A stretch of DNA of 64,000 nucleotides from G965276765 sp965276765 (GTDB taxonomy: Bacteria > Actinomycetota > Acidimicrobiia > Acidimicrobiales > Palsa-688), in contig OZ255627.1 in the NCBI GenBank assembly GCA_965276765.1, forward strand, positions 4,464,001 through 4,528,000, in the 5' to 3' direction. Every line of letters starts with the position of its first letter. Positions within the stretch are counted from its first letter, which is position 1. Below are positions 8,172 to 16,066 of this stretch, in pieces. The notes beneath the pieces are model-generated. The model ran no database searches. It saw only the letters and a list, made by a program, of their open reading frames with translations, and had not been told where the DNA came from. A program made the translations under genes and the position numbers.

Positions 8172-8284
8172 TCCCCGTATCGGCGGGGCCCGCTCCCCGC
8201 CGAAGTCTGCGCGGGCGCGGCTCGACCCTCCTCCATCACCTGCGCTCCGATCGGAGGCAAACGGCGCCGGTCGCCTTCGGGGGT

Positions 8285-9457
8285 GTGGTGGGCGACGTGT
8301 GGCGCCGACTCGCCGACTTCGACCGCGAGCACCCCCAGGGTGCCGACGGCCTCGTCGCGCTGGCCACGGCGGTGATCAGCACCCCGTGGCTGCTGCGCAG
8401 CCAGGCGACCGCAGGGGCGTCGACCTGGGTGCTCCAGGCGGCCCTGATCATCCCGCTCATCTGGCGGCGCCGACACCCTCAAGGCGTGTTCCTCGTCGTG
8501 GCCATGGTCGCGCTCGTCCAGTGGCTGGTGTCGATACCGCTCCTCGCTGACGTCTCGCTTCTCGTCGCCCTCTACACCCTCGCCGCCCACAGAACCCGGC
8601 TCGTCGCCGCCACCGGAGCCGCGGTGCTCGAGGTCGGCGTGATCATGGCGACCACCCAGTGGCTGCTTGCCGGCAGCTGGCTGCGGTCGTTCGTGTTCCT
8701 GTCCGGGCTCGTCGCCGCCGCCTTGCTCCTCGGCGCCAACCTCCAGGCCCGCCGGATTCACCTCGAGGCGGCCATCGAACGAGCCGAACGCCTCGAGGTC
8801 GAGCGTGACCAGCAGGTCAGGCTGGGCGCGGCCGCTGAGCGCACCCGAATCGCGCGCGAGATGCATGACGTGATCGCTCACAACCTGGCGGTGATCGTGA
8901 CGATGGCCGACGGAGCCGCCGCCAAGCTCCATCGCGAACCGGACCGGGCCGAAGCCGCCATCAACAATGTGTCCGAGGTCGGACGCCAGGCCCTCAGGGA
9001 GACCCGTCGCGTCCTCGGCGTCCTGCGCGACGACACCGGCGTCGACGGCTTCGCTCCGCAGCCCGGCGTCGCCCAGATCGGCATCCTCGTCGAGAAGTTG
9101 AGAGCGACGGGACTCGACACCGACCTCCAGATCGAAGGCGAGCCGTTCGCCATACCGACCGGGGCCGAGCTGGCCGTCTACCGCATCGTGCAGGAGGCGA
9201 CGACCAACACCTTGAAGCATGCGGGCATGGCGACCGAGCTGCGCATCCGGCTTCGCTACGCCGCTCCCGAGGTCGAGATCCTGGTGAGCGACAACGGTCA
9301 GCGGGGTGCCAGCCCGCCGGACAGTGGTGACGGCCACGGCATCGTCGGGATGCGCGAGCGGGTATCGCTCTACAGCGGCACGATGAGCGCCGGCCCGGCT
9401 CCCGCGGGCGGATGGCTCGTGCGGGCCCGGCTGCCGGTCGGTTCGGCAGCCCGATGA
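8285..9457 (+). CDS. Sensor histidine kinase, NarL/DesK-type (HisKA_3)
   Basis: About 390 residues. The N-terminal half has five or six membrane helices without a large external sensor. The dimerisation domain carries AREMHDVIAHN, whose His is the phosphoacceptor in the HisKA_3 class. The C-terminal ATPase domain has the N box (QEATTNTLKHA), DNGQRG and GDGHGIVGMRERV. It should phosphorylate the LuxR-type regulator encoded 33 bp downstream. The start is not certain. GTG 8285 (or 8288) gives the usual N-terminus just before the first helix. GTG 8168 overlaps the permease stop as GTGA and would add 39 Arg-rich residues. The membrane-embedded sensor suggests envelope or drug stress, as in related systems, but the signal is unknown. 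Confidence 0.85.
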   Translation: MVGDVWRRLADFDREHPQGADGLVALATAVISTPWLLRSQATAGASTWVLQAALIIPLIWRRRHPQGVFLVVAMVALVQWLVSIPLLADVSLLVALYTLAAHRTRLVAATGAAVLEVGVIMATTQWLLAGSWLRSFVFLSGLVAAALLLGANLQARRIHLEAAIERAERLEVERDQQVRLGAAAERTRIAREMHDVIAHNLAVIVTMADGAAAKLHREPDRAEAAINNVSEVGRQALRETRRVLGVLRDDTGVDGFAPQPGVAQIGILVEKLRATGLDTDLQIEGEPFAIPTGAELAVYRIVQEATTNTLKHAGMATELRIRLRYAAPEVEILVSDNGQRGASPPDSGDGHGIVGMRERVSLYSGTMSAGPAPAGGWLVRARLPVGSAAR

Positions 9458-9490
9458 CCGACCACCGATGACCGGCCCCCTGACCGACCT

Positions 9491-10195
9491 ATGACCGACA
9501 CGACCGCCCGCCCCCCGGTCTATCGGGTGCTCCTCGTCGACGACCAGGCGCTGCTGCGCACCGGCCTGCGCATGGTGCTCGAGGAGGAAACAGACCTCGT
9601 CATCGTCGGCGAGGCGGGGGACGGCGACGAGGCGGTTCAGGCGACGCTGCGCCTCGACCCCGACGTCGTCCTCATGGACGTCCGGATGCCCGGCACCGAC
9701 GGCATCGAGGCCACCCGCCGAATCGTCGACCGCGCCCCGAGATCCAAAGTCTTGATCCTGACTACCTTCGATCTGGACGAATACGCGTTCAGCGCATTGC
9801 GTTTCGGCGCCAGCGGCTTCCTGCTCAAGGACGTGCCGCCCAGAGAGCTCGCCAACGCCATCCGCTCCGTCGGCGCCGGGGACGCCGTCGTGGCCCCCAC
9901 CGTCACGAGGCGCCTCATCGATGCCTACGCCCAGCATCTCCCCGACCTGCGAACTCCGGCGCCCGACGGCGAGGCCAACGGGCTCGCCGTGCTCACCGAG
10001 CGGGAGGTCGAGATCCTGGTCGAGGTGGCCGGCGGCCTCTCCAACCGGGAGATCGCCGCCAAGCTGCACGTGGCCGAAGCGACCGTCAAGACCCACCTGG
10101 GACGCATCCTCAACAAGCTCGGCCTGCGCGATCGGGTCCAGGCCGTCGTGTACGCCTATCAGACCCGCCTCGTGCAGCCGGACCGGAGCGGTTGA
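9491..10195 (+). CDS. Response regulator, NarL/LuxR family
   Basis: The 234 residues make a receiver domain followed by a LuxR-type helix-turn-helix. The acidic pocket is D17 and D18, the phospho-acceptor is D63 in LMDVRMPG, a conserved Thr lies in ILTTFDLDEY, and the Lys is in GFLLKD. The DNA-binding domain runs from about 165 to 230, with LTEREVEILVEVAGG and SNREIAAKLHVAEATVKTHL. It is the cognate partner of the kinase immediately upstream. The direct targets cannot be read, but the preceding permease gene in the same transcript is the first candidate, because such modules often control an adjacent exporter. The start ATG at 9491 gives a short 10-residue lead before the first strand. Confidence 0.92.
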   Translation: MTDTTARPPVYRVLLVDDQALLRTGLRMVLEEETDLVIVGEAGDGDEAVQATLRLDPDVVLMDVRMPGTDGIEATRRIVDRAPRSKVLILTTFDLDEYAFSALRFGASGFLLKDVPPRELANAIRSVGAGDAVVAPTVTRRLIDAYAQHLPDLRTPAPDGEANGLAVLTEREVEILVEVAGGLSNREIAAKLHVAEATVKTHLGRILNKLGLRDRVQAVVYAYQTRLVQPDRSG

Positions 10196-10202
10196 GGAAG
10201 CC

Positions 10203-11108
10203 GTGCTTCTCACCACCATCGCCGCCCTCGGCGCCGCCCTGCTTTTCGCGACATCCAACGCCCTCAGGCACCGCAGCGCCCGGGACACCCCGCTCGTCGG
10301 CTCCCTGCGCAGCGCCGATCTGGCCCGATTCTCGTGGAGCACGATCCAACACCCGATCTGGCTCCTCGGTGCCCTCGCCGACCTGGGCGGCATCGGGTTC
10401 CACGCCGTCGCCCTCCACAGCGGGCCGCTGACCGTCGTGCAGCCGCTCCAGGTGAGCGCCCTGCTCTTCGCTCTCCCGCTGCGCCGCCTGCTCGACCGGC
10501 GCCGGCCGGCGCTCGGGGAGCTCGGGTGGGCGGCGGCGCTCGCCCTCGGGCTCATCACCTTCCTGCTGGTAGCGACGCCGGCCGCGGCCAAGACGTCCCC
10601 CGCCGATCATCTGCCGGCGATCATCACGGCGATCCTCATCGGCGTGGCGATCGTGGCCTTCACGCTCGGCGGCCGCAGGAGCCACGGCACACTCGGTGCC
10701 GCCGGCCTCGGGGCGGCCGCCGGTCTGGCTGCCGCCGCCACCGCCGCCCTCCTGAAGACCACGACCGACGTGCTCGCTCACCATCCGGGGCAGCTGTTGA
10801 CGTCGTGGCCCGTCTACAGCCTGGTTGCCATCGGTATCGCCGGGCTCCTCCTCAATCAGCTCGCCTTCCAGGCGGGTCCGCTCAGGGCCAGCCTCCCGGC
10901 CATCACCACGGTGGATCCGGTGGCGAGCCTGGTGATCGGCGTCGGCGTCTACGACGAGCACCTCAGGGGCGGTTTGGCCGCCGTCGGCATCGAAACGCTA
11001 GCCATGGCCCTCGTTATCGTCGCGTCCGTCTGCCTGTGCCGCTCCGGGCTCGCCGAGGAGACGCAGACGCCGCGCCTGGCGCCGAACGCCGAGGAAACTG
11101 CCTCCTAA
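10203..11108 (+). CDS. DMT (EamA-like) family transporter or membrane protein
   Basis: The 301-residue product has about nine or ten membrane helices. The layout is of the drug/metabolite transporter superfamily, with a conserved FHAVALHSGPLTVVQPL segment around 65-80 and a repeat-like LNQLAFQAGPLRASLPA segment near 220. Those GPL..VQPL and GPL..SLP motifs are seen in actinobacterial DMT proteins annotated without substrate. The GTG start at 10203 lies 7 bp after the regulator stop, with GAGGAAG overlapping that stop as the ribosome site, so it is the last gene of the permease/kinase/regulator run. The C-terminal 20 residues are soluble. A palindrome lies 42 bp beyond the stop codon. Confidence 0.75.
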   Translation: MLLTTIAALGAALLFATSNALRHRSARDTPLVGSLRSADLARFSWSTIQHPIWLLGALADLGGIGFHAVALHSGPLTVVQPLQVSALLFALPLRRLLDRRRPALGELGWAAALALGLITFLLVATPAAAKTSPADHLPAIITAILIGVAIVAFTLGGRRSHGTLGAAGLGAAAGLAAAATAALLKTTTDVLAHHPGQLLTSWPVYSLVAIGIAGLLLNQLAFQAGPLRASLPAITTVDPVASLVIGVGVYDEHLRGGLAAVGIETLAMALVIVASVCLCRSGLAEETQTPRLAPNAEETAS

Positions 11109-11141
11109 CCTCGGCCGACCCTCGCCCGAAGAGCTCACCCT

Positions 11142-11194
11142 TTTTTTTGGGCGATGTTGACGGTGGATTCCGACGTCAACATCGCCGAGAAAAT
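11142..11194. repeat. Dispersed palindrome, copy 1 (possible non-U-tailed terminator)
   Basis: A perfect 12-bp inverted repeat (11150-11161 and 11175-11186, starting GGCGATGTTGAC) is flanked by eight T on the left and GAGAAAA on the right. A second copy lies at 44375-44428. It sits between the 3' ends of the DMT gene and the leftward tRNA-Gly. The T-run precedes the hairpin on both strands, so it is not a standard U-tailed terminator. The right arm resembles the 3' end of the IS110 transposase gene in this window. Confidence 0.8.
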
Positions 11195-11247
11195 CAAACC
11201 AGGCGAGGAGGCCCCGGCGGCAGCCCGGGAAGACCGGGCGAGACGAG

Positions 11248-11319
11248 AGCGGACGACGGGATTCGAACCCGCGACCCCAACCTTGGCAAGGTTGTGCTCT
11301 ACCACTGAGCCACGTCCGC
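11248..11319 (-). tRNA. tRNA-Gly (anticodon GCC)
   Basis: Read on the minus strand, the 72 bases fold into a standard cloverleaf. There is a 7-bp acceptor stem (GCGGACG with CGTCCGC), a D arm GCTC/GAGC, and an anticodon stem CAACC/GGTTG around the 7-base loop TTGCCAA. A 5-base variable loop and a T arm with TTCGAAT follow. The anticodon GCC and a U discriminator base are both right for glycine. CCA is not encoded. It lies alone between the DMT transporter and the S9 peptidase genes. Confidence 0.97.
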
Positions 11320-11360
11320 AGTGCGAAAAACGGTAGCAGATGCGCCCCTTCGACAGGCCG

Positions 11361-11366
11361 TAGGGT
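11361..11366 (+). promoter_or_regulatory. -10 box TAGGGT, S9 peptidase
   Basis: The box is 7 nt upstream of the ATG at 11374, the spacing of a leaderless promoter, and no ribosome site is present. Confidence 0.6.
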
Positions 11367-11373
11367 ACCGGCC

Positions 11374-13377
11374 ATGCCAGCCATGCAACCCGATGACATC
11401 GCCATCGTCGCCTTGGTCGGCGAGGTCCGCTTCGACCCCGCCGGCCGGCAGGTCGCCTATCCCGTGACGACCGTCGACAGGCCGGCCAACCGCTACCGCA
11501 CGCGCATCTGGCTGGCTCCTGTGGACGGGAGCGGACCGCCTCGACCGGTGACGGCCGGCGACGGCGCCGACACCCTGCCCCGATGGTCACCCGACGGCGG
11601 GACGATCGCCTTTGTCTCCTCGCGCGGCGACGAGGCCGGGAGTGGCATCTGGGTGCTCCCCGTCGGCCATCCCGGCGAAGCCACGAGGGTCTGTGCCTGG
11701 CCCGACTCGATCGGTGAGCTCAGCTGGTCACCGCTCGGCGATCGTCTGGCCTTCGTTGGCCGCAACCCCGACCCCGACCAGTACGGCGCCCCGGGCGAGA
11801 AGCGCGCCGCAGCCGAAGGACCACCGCGGCGGGTGACCCGTCTCTACAGCCGCCTCAACGGGGAGGACTGGACCTTCGACCGCCCCGAGCAGCTCTTTGT
11901 CGTCCCCATCGATGGATCGTCGCCTCCCTGGCCTGCGGTCGAAGGGCGGGCACCGACCACATCGCACGCCTGGTCGCCCGACGGCACCCGCCTGGCGTTC
12001 GTGTCGGCCCGGCATGACGACTGGGATCTCGACCTGTCCAACGACATCTGGACCGTCGAGTCGGCAACGACCGGCGCGCCCGATCGGCTGACCGACACGA
12101 CATCGGCGTGGTCGGATCTGGCCTGGTCGCCCGACGGGACCCGCTTGGCTTTCCTGGAGACGCCTACCCCGCTCGACGGGCCTCGCCATACCCGTCTCGG
12201 GGTCGTTGACATCGCGAGCGGCGAACGGCTCTCCCTCGCCGTCGAGAAGGACCGCAATGCTGCGCCCTTCAGCGGCAGTCGCCCTCCGGTGTGGTCGGGC
12301 GGGGGCGACGAGCTGCTCTTTCTCCTCGAGGACGAGGGCACCGCCCACGTCCACCGCGTTCCTGCCGCCGGCGGACCGGTCGACCTCGTCGTCGGCGGCC
12401 GGCGGATCGTGCGGTCCTTCGACGCCACCGCCGACGCGATCGTCGTGGCCGCCTCGGCTCCCTTCGAGCCGGCGGAGGTGTTTGTGTGCACGGCCGAGGT
12501 CCAGGAGCGACGCCTCACCAACCTGTCGGCCACCGTCGCCGCCCGGTTGACGCTCTCGGCTCCCGAGCGCTTTGTTGCCACATCGGCCGACGGGACCGAG
12601 GTCGAGTGTTGGGCGATGCCGCCGGTTGGCGTCGAACCGGGACGGAGGTCCCCGACGATCCTCAACATCCACGGCGGACCGTTCACGTCCTACGGGTGGG
12701 GGTGGTTCGACGAGTTCCAACTCCAGGTGGGCGCCGGCTTTGGCGTCGTCTACTGCAACCCCCGCGGCAGCAGCGGCTACAGCGAGGCGTGGGGTCGGGC
12801 CGTGCGCTGGCCCGAGGCCCCCAACGATCCAGGTTCGGGCTGGGGTGGCGTCGATTACGACGACGTGATGGCCTGCACCGATGAGGCGGTTCGTCGCTTT
12901 GACTGGATCGACGGTGACCGTCTCGGGGTCCAGGGCGGCTCGTACGGCGGCTACCTGACCTCATGGATCGTCGGTCACACGGATCGATTCGTGGCCGCCT
13001 GCTCGGAGCGGGCCGCCAACAACCTGGTGACCCTCGAATACGAGTCCGACATCTCGGGGAGCTTCACCGAGTACGTCGGCGTCGACCACGTCAGGCGACC
13101 CGACCTCTACGAGCGCCAGTCCCCCAGCCGCTTCGTGTCCGAGATGCGCACGCCGATGCTGCTCGTGCACTCGGAGAACGATCTCCGCTGCCCGATCGGA
13201 CAGGCCGAGGAGCTGTTCGTCGCCCTTCGCCTCCTCGGCCGAGAACCCGAGCTCGTCCGCTTTCCCGGCGAGAACCACGAGCTGTCCCGCACCGGCAGCC
13301 CCAACCACCGGATCCAGCGCGCCGAGATCATTCTGGAGTGGTTCACCCGGCACCTGCACCCCGACCCGGCGCACTGA
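11374..13377 (+). CDS. S9 family serine peptidase (acylaminoacyl/dipeptidyl peptidase type)
   Basis: The 667 residues have a seven-bladed beta-propeller N-terminal part with several WSPDG..LAF blade motifs, for example near residues 65, 200 and 250. An alpha/beta-hydrolase peptidase domain follows from about 400. The catalytic triad is visible: Ser523 in GGSYGG, Asp603 in HSENDLRCP and His635 in GENHELS. The oxyanion region NIHGGPF lies near 430. Family members cleave short peptides or N-acylated residues in the cytoplasm. No signal peptide is present. The ATG at 11374 has a TAGGGT box 7 nt upstream and no ribosome site, which fits leaderless translation. It is a single gene. Confidence 0.92.
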   Translation: MPAMQPDDIAIVALVGEVRFDPAGRQVAYPVTTVDRPANRYRTRIWLAPVDGSGPPRPVTAGDGADTLPRWSPDGGTIAFVSSRGDEAGSGIWVLPVGHPGEATRVCAWPDSIGELSWSPLGDRLAFVGRNPDPDQYGAPGEKRAAAEGPPRRVTRLYSRLNGEDWTFDRPEQLFVVPIDGSSPPWPAVEGRAPTTSHAWSPDGTRLAFVSARHDDWDLDLSNDIWTVESATTGAPDRLTDTTSAWSDLAWSPDGTRLAFLETPTPLDGPRHTRLGVVDIASGERLSLAVEKDRNAAPFSGSRPPVWSGGGDELLFLLEDEGTAHVHRVPAAGGPVDLVVGGRRIVRSFDATADAIVVAASAPFEPAEVFVCTAEVQERRLTNLSATVAARLTLSAPERFVATSADGTEVECWAMPPVGVEPGRRSPTILNIHGGPFTSYGWGWFDEFQLQVGAGFGVVYCNPRGSSGYSEAWGRAVRWPEAPNDPGSGWGGVDYDDVMACTDEAVRRFDWIDGDRLGVQGGSYGGYLTSWIVGHTDRFVAACSERAANNLVTLEYESDISGSFTEYVGVDHVRRPDLYERQSPSRFVSEMRTPMLLVHSENDLRCPIGQAEELFVALRLLGREPELVRFPGENHELSRTGSPNHRIQRAEIILEWFTRHLHPDPAH

Positions 13378-13391
13378 GCGCCGCCGCGACC

Positions 13392-13406
13392 CGCCAGGAG
13401 CTGGCG
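13392..13406. terminator. Short hairpin between converging genes
   Basis: CGCCAG and CTGGCG pair around GAG, in the 40 bp between the converging S9 peptidase and universal stress protein genes. The stem is only 6 bp and lacks a T-run, so the call is tentative. Confidence 0.3.
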
Positions 13407-13417
13407 ACGGCTGCCCC

Positions 13418-13888
13418 TCAGGCCGGCAGGGCCGGCTCGCGCTCCTCGTGATCGTCGGGGCGCACGATGAACAGTGTGCCGCCGTAAGTGTGGACGAGGC
13501 TCGAGTCGACGGAACGCACGAGCGCCGCCGTCAGCGCTCCGTGGCGGTGCCCGCCGACGGCGATGGCCCTGGCGTGCTGCTCCTTCGCCACCCGGACGAG
13601 CTCCCTCGCCGGGTCACCCTCTCTGACCACCCACCGCCAGGTGATCAGTGCTCCCTCGAGCTGGCGCTTGACGGCATCCTCGGTCTCGCGCTCCACCTCG
13701 TCCATCGCCTCGCTCACCGGCGCCGCCGCCTCCGATGACATGGTCCAGGGGACGTGGCGGACGTGGACGATGACGAGGTCGAGGCCATCGTCGGCCCGGG
13801 CCTTGCCCGCCTCACCCACGGCGAAGTTCAGTGCATCCAGACTGCACTTGGTGCCGTCGACTCCAACGACGATCGGACCTTTGGCCAT
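13418..13888 (-). CDS. Universal stress protein (UspA family)
   Basis: This is a single-domain UspA of 156 residues. It has an N-terminal strand IVVGVDGTKCS, where the Asp contacts adenine in ATP-binding members. A central VVREGDPARELVRVAKEQ helix follows, then the C-terminal AVGGHRHGALTAALVRSVDSSLVH..GTLFIV. This last segment departs from the usual G-2x-G-9x-G-S/T phosphate loop in one Gly, so ATP binding is likely but not assured. The ATG at 13888 has GAGGAGG at good spacing. Upstream extension of the frame lies antiparallel to the marR gene and was rejected. It is divergent from the marR-type gene with 78 bp between them. Confidence 0.88.
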   Translation of the reverse strand: MAKGPIVVGVDGTKCSLDALNFAVGEAGKARADDGLDLVIVHVRHVPWTMSSEAAAPVSEAMDEVERETEDAVKRQLEGALITWRWVVREGDPARELVRVAKEQHARAIAVGGHRHGALTAALVRSVDSSLVHTYGGTLFIVRPDDHEEREPALPA

Positions 13889-13966
13889 GACGACCTCCTC
13901 ACGACGGCCCTCCGGGATTCCGGGGACCTTGGTGACTCCGTACACCCATATTGTATCGGGTATCCT

Positions 13967-14446
13967 ATGCACCTGATGGGACCATCTGTCGGGAGCCGCG
14001 ACCGGTGGGGGCGAGCCGGCGGGATCGGCACGGGCCTCACCGCCATGGTCGGCCCGCTGCTGCGGATCTGGCCTCGCGAGACCAGCCTCACCACCGACTT
14101 CGTGCTGGCCCACCTCCAGCGGGTCGGCCCGGTCCGGCTGACGGAGCTGGCGCAGGCGGCCGGCGTCACCCAGCCGACGATGACCGAGCTGGTGGCGCGC
14201 CTGTCCGACGCCGGCATCATCGAGCGCCGCCGGCATTCCGGCGATGGGCGAGTGGTCCTCGTGGCCCTCACCGAAGCGGGGGCGGCATCGATCGAGCGAC
14301 GGCGCCAGCTCACTGCGGATCGGCTGTCGCAACTGATCGCCGCGCTTTCCCCCGCCGACATCGAGGTGTTGGATGCGGCCCTTCCCGCCCTCGACCGGGT
14401 CGCGGCCCTGATCGAGCGCGCCGCCGTGGCGACCGGCGGCGACTAG
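13967..14446 (+). CDS. MarR family transcriptional regulator
   Basis: The 159-residue product has the MarR winged-helix plan. A dimerisation helix comes first, then LTELAQAAGVTQPTMTELVARLSDAGIIERRR as helix-turn-helix, then the wing GDGRVVLVALTEAG and a long C-terminal helix. The start could be ATG 13967 or ATG 13976; a TATCCT box ends immediately before the first, and none of these has a ribosome site. The gene is divergent from the universal stress protein gene, and MarR proteins commonly repress both themselves and their neighbour. The inter-start region contains TATTGTATCGGGTATCCTAT, a plausible operator zone, but no clear palindrome. Confidence 0.88.
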   Translation: MHLMGPSVGSRDRWGRAGGIGTGLTAMVGPLLRIWPRETSLTTDFVLAHLQRVGPVRLTELAQAAGVTQPTMTELVARLSDAGIIERRRHSGDGRVVLVALTEAGAASIERRRQLTADRLSQLIAALSPADIEVLDAALPALDRVAALIERAAVATGGD

Positions 14447-14485
14447 CGCCCCTCTCGGAGCCAGTCGGGCGCCACCCTCGCCTCC

Positions 14486-14547
14486 GCCCCCACCGCGCCG
14501 GTCAGGCCGGCGGCGGCTCAGCCCCCACCGCGCCGGTCAGGCCGGCG
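14486..14547. repeat. 35-bp tandem duplication covering the end of the DAAO gene
   Basis: The sequence starting GCCCCCACCGCGCCGG occurs at 14486-14512 and again at 14521-14547, a 35-bp period. One copy holds the last codons of the DAAO-type gene and the other lies beyond its stop codon. Confidence 0.9.
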
Positions 14548-15491
14548 ACAGCCGAGGCGCAGCCCCACGAGAGCGAAAGCCCGCTCCCGCCGTGACCGTA
14601 GTTGTGGACCAGGCGGCCGATGCCGGCGGGCGGGTCGGCGTCGACGGCGACGCGGACCGTCGGCCGCCACGGGCGCAGGCCGACCCGGTGGCCGATGACC
14701 TGCGCCCCGGCCAGCTCGGGGTCGATGGCCGCGGCCCTGGTGAGGATGGCCGCCGCCACATCGGCGTCGGCCGAGAGGTCCCACTCGTCGGTGTCGGCCG
14801 TCCCGCCGACGACGACCTCTTCTGAGTGAGCGATCCGGTAGGTGGTGTGGGGGCCGTCGCCGGCAACAATGGCGGCGCCTGCAAGCCCGGGGTTGGCCAC
14901 GACGACGACCTGGCCCCTGACCGGCCGCAACGAGGGGTCGGCGGCCAGGCTGACGGCGCCAAGTCCGCTGCAGTTGACCACGATCGAGGCCGGCGCCAGG
15001 TCGGCCAGCCGATCGACGGGTCGGATCTCGATGGTGCCGCCGGCATGCGCAAGCCGCGAGGCCAGGTAGGGCAGGTACCGGGACATGTCGACGATCGGCA
15101 CGAGACAGCAAAACCCGCCAACCCAGCCGGCCCGCAGCTCGTCGGGGCGCAGGGCCCTGATGCCGTCTGCGGCCAGGGCCCAGTCGGGGATCACGATCGG
15201 GTCGGGACCGCCCTCGACCAGCTCGTCGACCCTTACTCCCGCCACCCCCCGACCGGCGAGGTCCGAGAGGACCCGGTAGGTGGCCGCCGCCCACGCGCCG
15301 ACATCGTCCCCGCCGCTCAGGTACGGCTCCCACACGGCGCCGGCCACTCGGGAGGTGGTGTCCGGCCAGGCCTTCTCGGCCACGACGGCGACAGAAAGGC
15401 CGGCCTCGGCGAGCACCACGGCGGTCGTGAGACCGCTCACGCCGGAGCCGACGACGATTGCGTCGGCACGGCCGGGCTCCGACCCACTCAT
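14502..15491 (-). CDS. FAD-dependent D-amino-acid oxidase family protein
   Basis: The 329 residues start with MSGSEPGRADAIVVGSGVSG, a Rossmann GxGxxG motif for FAD near 15-20. The SRVAGAVWEPY motif that follows is characteristic of DAAO and DASPO enzymes. The C-terminal GHRVGLRPWRPTVR and NYGHGGSGLSLSWG are the conserved substrate Arg region and FAD tail of the family. The expected reaction is oxidative deamination of D-amino acids to keto acids with H2O2. The start at 15491 overlaps the stop of the upstream membrane protein gene (ATGA), so it is the fourth gene of the dut operon. A longer reading of the frame to 16223 is antisense shadow and was rejected. Confidence 0.88.
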   Translation of the reverse strand: MSGSEPGRADAIVVGSGVSGLTTAVVLAEAGLSVAVVAEKAWPDTTSRVAGAVWEPYLSGGDDVGAWAAATYRVLSDLAGRGVAGVRVDELVEGGPDPIVIPDWALAADGIRALRPDELRAGWVGGFCCLVPIVDMSRYLPYLASRLAHAGGTIEIRPVDRLADLAPASIVVNCSGLGAVSLAADPSLRPVRGQVVVVANPGLAGAAIVAGDGPHTTYRIAHSEEVVVGGTADTDEWDLSADADVAAAILTRAAAIDPELAGAQVIGHRVGLRPWRPTVRVAVDADPPAGIGRLVHNYGHGGSGLSLSWGCASAVAGLTGAVGAEPPPA

Positions 15492-16066
15492 GTGGAGCCG
15501 ACCGGCCTGACGCATTCGACGTGGGGGTAGCGCACGCCGGGGTAGGCGAGCTGGACGGCGGTGGTGGCCGAAGGGCACGGCCGCGACCCCGGGGTCCCGG
15601 GGAGCACATCGACCACCTTGACGGAGGCGACCGGCAGGTCGCAGGACACGGCCGAAGAGCCGTAGACGGGATGGCCGTGGCTCGTTCCCTTGGTGGGCAG
15701 GCATTTGCCAGCCAGCTTCTCGGCGGAGGCCCGCTCGGCCGCCACCGGGTGGGCCGTGCGCGACGTGGCCTGCACCACGCCGATGATCACAACGGCAACG
15801 ACGAGCACGATCGGAACCAGCCGGTAGGGGCTGCGCCAGCCGGCCCTCGCCACGCGGGGCGGTGGCGTTGGCAGGCCCGCGCTCTCCCAGGGCGGCGGTG
15901 GCGGGGGCCCGTCGCCTCCCGGCACCCAGCGCACCCAGCGTTCGGCGTCGTCGTTGTACCACCCGACGCCGGCGTCGTCCCAACGCCACCGCACCCCGCG
16001 GTAGGTGGCCCGCCGCGGGCCCCGGTCGGCGACGGGGGCGGATTTGGCGCCGGTCCGCCCGCTCAC
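15488..16066 (-). CDS. Single-pass membrane protein with WxxDDxxRWVRW motif, function unknown
   Basis: I do not recognise a named family. From GTG 16066 the 192 residues show an N-terminal cytoplasmic part with GVGWYNDDAERWVRWVPGG, similar in style to DUF2510-type tryptophan-rich modules. A Pro-rich linker and one membrane helix (LVPIVLVVAVVIIGVV) follow. An outside domain of about 85 residues carries cysteines in GKCLP, SCDLP, PCPSA and ECVRP that could form two disulfides. The start overlaps the mutM-type stop as GTGA, and its own stop overlaps the DAAO start, so translation is coupled on both sides. The longer frame up to 16189 overlaps mutM and is less likely. Confidence 0.7.
   Translation of the reverse strand: MSGRTGAKSAPVADRGPRRATYRGVRWRWDDAGVGWYNDDAERWVRWVPGGDGPPPPPPWESAGLPTPPPRVARAGWRSPYRLVPIVLVVAVVIIGVVQATSRTAHPVAAERASAEKLAGKCLPTKGTSHGHPVYGSSAVSCDLPVASVKVVDVLPGTPGSRPCPSATTAVQLAYPGVRYPHVECVRPVGST

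Noticed and set aside
8075..10591. An 838-codon open frame on the minus strand
   Set aside because: It runs antisense through the clear histidine kinase and response regulator genes, and its product is Gly/Arg/Asp-rich with no domain. High GC content keeps antisense frames open.
11142..11194. A standard intrinsic terminator
   Set aside because: On both strands the T-run lies before, not after, the hairpin, so the usual U-tailed mechanism does not apply. It is kept as a palindrome of unsettled function.
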